A stretch of 64,000 nt of DNA from Limimaricola variabilis (GTDB taxonomy: Bacteria > Pseudomonadota > Alphaproteobacteria > Rhodobacterales > Rhodobacteraceae): assembly GCF_014195545.1 (NCBI RefSeq), contig NZ_JACIBX010000001.1:268463-332462 (forward strand). The letters are read 5' to 3'. A program made the position numbers and the translations under genes. A model generated the notes under the pieces. That model had not been told where the DNA came from, did no database searches, and worked only from the letters and a program-made list of their open reading frames with translations. Of the stretch, positions 60,419 through 64,000 are shown one piece after another; positions within the stretch are counted from its first letter, which is position 1; each line of letters starts with the position of its first letter.

Positions 60419-61765
60419 TCAGAACATCGAACCGACATCCGAAGCGGCCGTCGGATAGGCGGCGGGCATCGACTTCAGCTGCTGCGAGGTCAGGCCGAGC
60501 TTGATCGCCAGCGAGAAGAAGTTGATCAGCTCGGCATATTCCGGTCCGAACAGATGCGCGCCGAGGATCGTGCCGTCCTTGCCGGTGATGATCTTTGCGC
60601 CCGCATGGCTCTCGCCAAGCCGCTTCTGCGAGAACCAGCCGGAGGTATCGGTGAACGACACCTCGACCTCGCCTGTTTCGCGCGCTTCCTCTTCGAGCAT
60701 GCCGACCCGCGCCAATTCGGGGATGGTGAACACCACGCTCGGCACGCCGGTATAGTCCGGCTCGGTCTGCTTGCCCTTCAGCATGTTCGAGGCGGCGATC
60801 TTGCCTTCGAACACCGCCACCGGGGTCAGGGGCTTGCCCGGCGAAGCGGCGGCGTCGCCCGCGGCGAAGATGCGTGGGTTGGACGCGGATTGCAGCCAGG
60901 GCGTGACCTTCACACCGCCACGCTCGGTCTCGATGCCAGCCGCGTCGAGGTCGAGATGATCGACGGCCGGCACCCGGCCGGCGCCGTGAACGACGAGATC
61001 GGCGTCGATGGCGCGGCTCTTGTCGCCCTTCTTGTAGGTGACCCGATGCGCGCCGCCTGCCCCCTCGATCCGCTCGGGCGTGGCCTCGGCCACGATCTCG
61101 ATCCCGGCGGCGCGGCTACGGTCCAGCAGCATGTCGACGAGGTCGGGGTCGAACATCTTGAGCTGTCGCGCACCGCGGTCGAGGATCGTCACCTCCGCGC
61201 CCGCACGTGCCGCGATATGCGCGAATTCGAACGAGATGTAGCCACCGCCGATGAAGACGATGCGCTTCGGCAACTCTTTCAGGTTCAGGAAATCGGTGCT
61301 GTCGATCGCCCGATCCGCGCCGGGGAACTTCAGCGGGCGCGGCTTGGCCCCGGCAGCGATCAACGCGTGGCGGAAGGCGATCTCGCCATGGCCGTCAATC
61401 TCGATCCGGTCATCGGCAGTGAAGCGGGCGCGACCGTGCAGCGTGCGGACGCCTGCGTCCTTCAGCCCATCCTCCATGCTCTCGGGCACCGGGTCGGTGA
61501 AGCTCTCCTTGTGCTTCATCAGCGCGGGCCAATCGATCCGGGCCTCGCCCGCGACGCCCTTGTCGGAGAGCAGCCGCGCGGCGTCGGCCGCTTCGGCCCC
61601 GGCGCGCAGCATCTTCTTGGGGTCACAGCCCCTGAGCGCGCAGGTGCCCCCATAGGGCAGCTCGTCGACGATGGCGACGGACCAACCCGCCTTGGCGCAT
61701 TTCTTGGCAGCGGCGATTCCGGCCATGCCGGCGCCGATGACGATGAGATCGAGGGTGTCGGTCAT
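60419..61765 (-). CDS. FAD-dependent pyridine nucleotide-disulfide oxidoreductase
   Basis: A 448-residue flavin disulfide reductase of the glutathione/mercuric-reductase family: FAD motif VIGAGMAGIAAAKK, redox pair Cys42/Cys47 in GGTCALRGCDPKK, NAD(P) motif GGGYISFEFAHIAARAG and FAD motif AAGDAAA. It lacks the C-terminal Cys-Cys of MerA, so it is not a mercuric reductase itself. Position 48 bases downstream of the membrane protein that follows merA suggests it belongs to the mercury operon, perhaps as a thiol-disulfide or glutathione reductase. Confidence 0.93.
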   Translation of the reverse strand: MTDTLDLIVIGAGMAGIAAAKKCAKAGWSVAIVDELPYGGTCALRGCDPKKMLRAGAEAADAARLLSDKGVAGEARIDWPALMKHKESFTDPVPESMEDGLKDAGVRTLHGRARFTADDRIEIDGHGEIAFRHALIAAGAKPRPLKFPGADRAIDSTDFLNLKELPKRIVFIGGGYISFEFAHIAARAGAEVTILDRGARQLKMFDPDLVDMLLDRSRAAGIEIVAEATPERIEGAGGAHRVTYKKGDKSRAIDADLVVHGAGRVPAVDHLDLDAAGIETERGGVKVTPWLQSASNPRIFAAGDAAASPGKPLTPVAVFEGKIAASNMLKGKQTEPDYTGVPSVVFTIPELARVGMLEEEARETGEVEVSFTDTSGWFSQKRLGESHAGAKIITGKDGTILGAHLFGPEYAELINFFSLAIKLGLTSQQLKSMPAAYPTAASDVGSMF

Positions 61766-61814
61766 GTCGTGTCCTTAGTCTCGAGATGAAAGGCCGGGCC
61801 GCCGCCCGCGCGGC

Positions 61815-62177
61815 TCAACGATAGCGGCCCAACAATCGTTCACTGCCCCACCAGATCGCGGCCATGCCGCCCCCTATGATGAGGCCGAGCCAAAGCCAGC
61901 CGCTGTCGCCCAACGGCACCAGCCCGGTGCCGTGGCCCAGCACCGGCAGGATCATCGCCAGCAGGAACGGCCCGGTGTAGCGGCAATGCACCCGGCCACA
62001 GCGCCGCGCGTTGAACATGCAGGCCCCGCCCATCCAGGCCAGAGCCACCACCCAGATGGCCGTCTTGAGACCATCGGGCAGCGGGATCGCCAGAAGCATC
62101 GCGGCGAAGGGCAGCCACCATGCCAATACGCTGCTGCGCAGCGTCCCAAGGAGATCGTTGGTGGATCTGTCGGTCAT
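61815..62177 (-). CDS. Small membrane protein of mercury operon, Cys-rich loop
   Basis: A 120-residue membrane protein with four predicted helices and a cytoplasmic or periplasmic loop containing CMFNARRCGRVHCRYTGP (three Cys plus His). I recall similar small proteins next to merA in other bacteria. A role in mercury handling is inferred from position, 4 bases downstream of merA. Function unknown. Confidence 0.78.
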   Translation of the reverse strand: MTDRSTNDLLGTLRSSVLAWWLPFAAMLLAIPLPDGLKTAIWVVALAWMGGACMFNARRCGRVHCRYTGPFLLAMILPVLGHGTGLVPLGDSGWLWLGLIIGGGMAAIWWGSERLLGRYR

Positions 62178-62181
62178 GGCC

Positions 62182-63597
62182 TCACCCCGCGCAGCATGAG
62201 AGTGCGGCGACGTCCTTCTCGAAGGTCTGCGCCGCGAGCTTCAGCCCTTCCACGGTGGTGAGATAGGGCATGATGGTGTCGCCCAGCTCCTCGTAGGTCA
62301 GCCCGGCCCTCAGCGCCATCGCCGCGGTCTGGATGCTGTCGGCACCCTCCGGCGCGAGGATCTGCGCACCCAGCAGGCGCTTGGTCCCGGCTTCGGCCAC
62401 CAGCTTGATCAGCCCGCGCGTGTCCCGCGCGGCCAGCGCGCGCGGCACGGCATCGAGCGGCAGCACCGATGTGACGACCTCGTGCCCCTCGGCCTGCGCC
62501 TGCGCCTCACTCAGCCCCACGCCCGCCACCTGCGGGTCGGAGAACACGACCCAAGGCATCAGGCTGTTGTCATAGGCGCGCTCTTCCCCGGCCACGGCGT
62601 TGCGGGCGGCGAGCTTGGCGCCGTAGGCCGCCATGTAGACGAACTGGTCGCGCCCGGTGACGTCGCCCGCGGCCCAGACCCGCTCGTTGGCGGTGCGCAT
62701 AAGAGCGTCCACCCCGATGCCACCGCGTGCATCCACCGCGATCCCGGCGGCGGCGAGGTTCAGATCGTCGCTGTTGGGCACCCGCCCCGTGGCCAGCAGC
62801 AGCCGTTCGGCGCGGAGCGGTTCCGCTCCGGTCACCTGCAGATGCACGCCGTCCGCGTCCTGTGACACGCTCTCATAGCCTTCGACTCGCGCCAGCCGGA
62901 TGCCTTCGTCCTCGAGGTAGCCCTCGAGCGCCCGGGAGACCTCCGGCTCGGCTTCGGGCAGCACGCCACGACGGCTCACCAGCGTGACGGCAACACCGGC
63001 GCGGGCGAAGATCTGCGCCAGCTCGACGCCGATATAGCCCGCACCCAGCACCAGCATTGAGGCGGGCAACGCCGTCATCTCCAGCGCCGATGTGCTGTCG
63101 AGCGTCTCGACCGCCTCGATGCCGGGAATCCGCGGCACATGCGGACGCGAGCCGGTGGCGATGATCATCCTGGCCGCGGGGAAGACATCGCCGTCGACGG
63201 TGAGCTGACCATCCGCGTCGAACCGCGCGCGCCCCTCGATGTAGTCGATGCCCTCGTAGCGGCTCAGCACGTCGGCATATTTGGCCCCGCGCAGTTCCTC
63301 GACCAGCGCCTGCTTCTGCGCCACGGTCGCGGCCCAATCGGTGATACGGGCCTCCGCCTCGAGGCCATCGAAACGGCTGGCGGCGCGGGCGTGATGCAGG
63401 CTCTCGACGGCGCGGATCAGCGCCTTGGACGGGACGCAACCGATGTTGACGCAGGTGCCGCCGATGGTGCCGTGGCCGATCAGCGCCACGCGCGCCCCGG
63501 CCTCGGCCGCGGTGATCGCGGCGGAGAAGCCGGCCGAACCGGCGCCGATGACGGCGAGGTCATAGGATTTGCCCTTGGGCGTGCAGCAGTCTTTCAT
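62182..63597 (-). CDS. merA: Mercuric reductase
   Basis: Reduces Hg(II) to volatile Hg(0) with NADPH. 471 residues without an N-terminal HMA domain; active-site Cys49 and Cys54 lie in GGTCVNIGCVPSKAL, and the C-terminal Cys468-Cys469 pair (LSCCAG) that hands Hg(II) to the active site is intact. FAD motif VIGAGSAGFSAA and AAGDVTGRDQFVY are present. A Cys pair at residues 4-5 (MKDCC) may assist Hg uptake. The ATG at 63597 follows AAGGAAG. Ten bases separate it from merF. Confidence 0.97.
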   Translation of the reverse strand: MKDCCTPKGKSYDLAVIGAGSAGFSAAITAAEAGARVALIGHGTIGGTCVNIGCVPSKALIRAVESLHHARAASRFDGLEAEARITDWAATVAQKQALVEELRGAKYADVLSRYEGIDYIEGRARFDADGQLTVDGDVFPAARMIIATGSRPHVPRIPGIEAVETLDSTSALEMTALPASMLVLGAGYIGVELAQIFARAGVAVTLVSRRGVLPEAEPEVSRALEGYLEDEGIRLARVEGYESVSQDADGVHLQVTGAEPLRAERLLLATGRVPNSDDLNLAAAGIAVDARGGIGVDALMRTANERVWAAGDVTGRDQFVYMAAYGAKLAARNAVAGEERAYDNSLMPWVVFSDPQVAGVGLSEAQAQAEGHEVVTSVLPLDAVPRALAARDTRGLIKLVAEAGTKRLLGAQILAPEGADSIQTAAMALRAGLTYEELGDTIMPYLTTVEGLKLAAQTFEKDVAALSCCAG

Positions 63598-63607
63598 GAT
63601 CTTCCTT

Positions 63608-63844
63608 TCAGCTCCGGCCACGACGCCAGAGCGCGTAGAGCGTGATGCCGATGAACACGGCCAGCGCCGGCAGCAGCACGTAGTCGAGCCAGCCAAGCAC
63701 GGCGGACAGCCCGACCACGCCGAACAGCACCACCAGCAGCGGCGTGAAGCAGCACAGCGCCAGGATCACCGTGCCGATCAGGCCGAATTTCAGCAGACCC
63801 GATCGGTCGGGCTGGGTCTCGGGAGGCTCGTGCGGCCCGCTCAC
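63608..63844 (-). CDS. merF: Mercury transporter MerF
   Basis: A 78-residue inner-membrane mercury transporter with two helices and a vicinal Cys31-Cys32 pair in CCFTPLLVV, the MerF signature. The second Cys pair known from MerF is not visible at the C-terminus. GTG start at 63844 overlaps the stop of the upstream gene by 4 bases (GTGA). Confidence 0.92.
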   Translation of the reverse strand: MSGPHEPPETQPDRSGLLKFGLIGTVILALCCFTPLLVVLFGVVGLSAVLGWLDYVLLPALAVFIGITLYALWRRGRS

Positions 63845-64000
63845 GACCCGGTCTCCGGCGACAGCGCCGCGCCGAAGCCGACGCCATTGACCGCCGAGAT
63901 GATCTCCTCGGGGCCGGTCACGGCATCGTCGTAGCGCAGCTCATAGGTGCCGTTCTCGGAACTGCCTTCGGTGAAGACCATGATCTCGACCGTGTCGATG
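63841..64000 (-). CDS. 3' end of an HMA-type (MerP-like) protein, cut by window edge
   Basis: The last 53 codons of a gene running off the right edge. The readable end (ITVEIMVFTEG-like start, then YELRYDDAVTGPEEIISAV and VGFGAALSPETGS) has the beta-alpha-beta pattern of a heavy-metal-associated domain like MerP. Its Cys motif would lie outside the window. It is translationally coupled to merF, so it is probably merP or a MerT-MerP fusion. Confidence 0.7.
   Translation of the reverse strand, partial: IDTVEIMVFTEGSSENGTYELRYDDAVTGPEEIISAVNGVGFGAALSPETGS

Noticed and set aside
1-64000. CRISPR array, prophage or integrase
   Set aside because: No regularly spaced direct repeats, phage structural genes or recombinase genes were seen.

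Overview
The window is high-GC chromosomal DNA from an alphaproteobacterium, most likely a member of the Rhodobacterales (Rhodobacteraceae/Roseobacter group). Support comes from the paired DUF6456/DUF6477 genes, the GcvA-type LysR, MocR and small DUF1127 genes, a DUF1638/corrinoid/MttB-like methyltransferase set, an FNR-type box, the alphaproteobacterial tRNA-Ile2(CAT), and the rplM-rpsI pair. Species cannot be named from the sequence alone.

Bases 1 to about 29.9 kb look like conserved core chromosome. They hold the 3' part of a catalase, a GST-like protein, a non-pyrrolysine MttB-family methyltransferase, guaA, a FadL-like porin, a DMT exporter, an ATPase next to metA, a lipoprotein hydrolase, polyphosphate kinase 2 with a TetR regulator, a LuxR-type regulator and a PagL-like lipid A deacylase. 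A polyamine-type ABC transporter without its binding protein follows, then rplM-rpsI, a MocR regulator divergent from a DUF1127 gene, a hotdog thioesterase, a corrinoid protein with DUF1638, sufE, rnd, purM-purN, tRNA-Ile2, a histidine kinase, an MBL hydrolase and tRNA-Asn.

After tRNA-Asn the character changes to accessory DNA: modules separated by gene-poor gaps that carry a decayed IS1595-like transposase and degenerate dispersed repeats. The modules are: (i) a LysR regulator divergent from a dehydrogenase/LLM/SDR/small-ORF/quinone-reductase series; (ii) a LacI-controlled sugar ABC operon with a compact GH32/GH68-like enzyme, preceded by two tandem identical operator palindromes; (iii) a LysR/SDR pair and two TetR/oxidoreductase pairs, the latter two with clear double operator palindromes in their divergent promoters; (iv) a CsoR regulator divergent from a YHS-type Cu+-ATPase with a near-perfect CsoR operator; (v) a long minus-strand metal region from 64 kb down to 54.9 kb containing a mercury operon (HMA-type partial gene, merF, merA, a membrane protein, a second flavin disulfide reductase) and a copper/cytochrome cluster (CopL-like small protein, cytochrome c'-like protein with a Met-rich insert, di-heme cytochrome, mono-heme cytochrome, second CopL-like protein, Met-rich multicopper oxidase, His-rich membrane protein).

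The most interesting region is 54.4-60.3 kb. It combines a copper oxidase, three c-type cytochromes, two paralogous-looking CopL-like exported proteins, an FNR-type box and a CsoR-like half site, which suggests periplasmic copper handling coupled to the respiratory chain. No CRISPR array, prophage, integrase or replication origin was seen.
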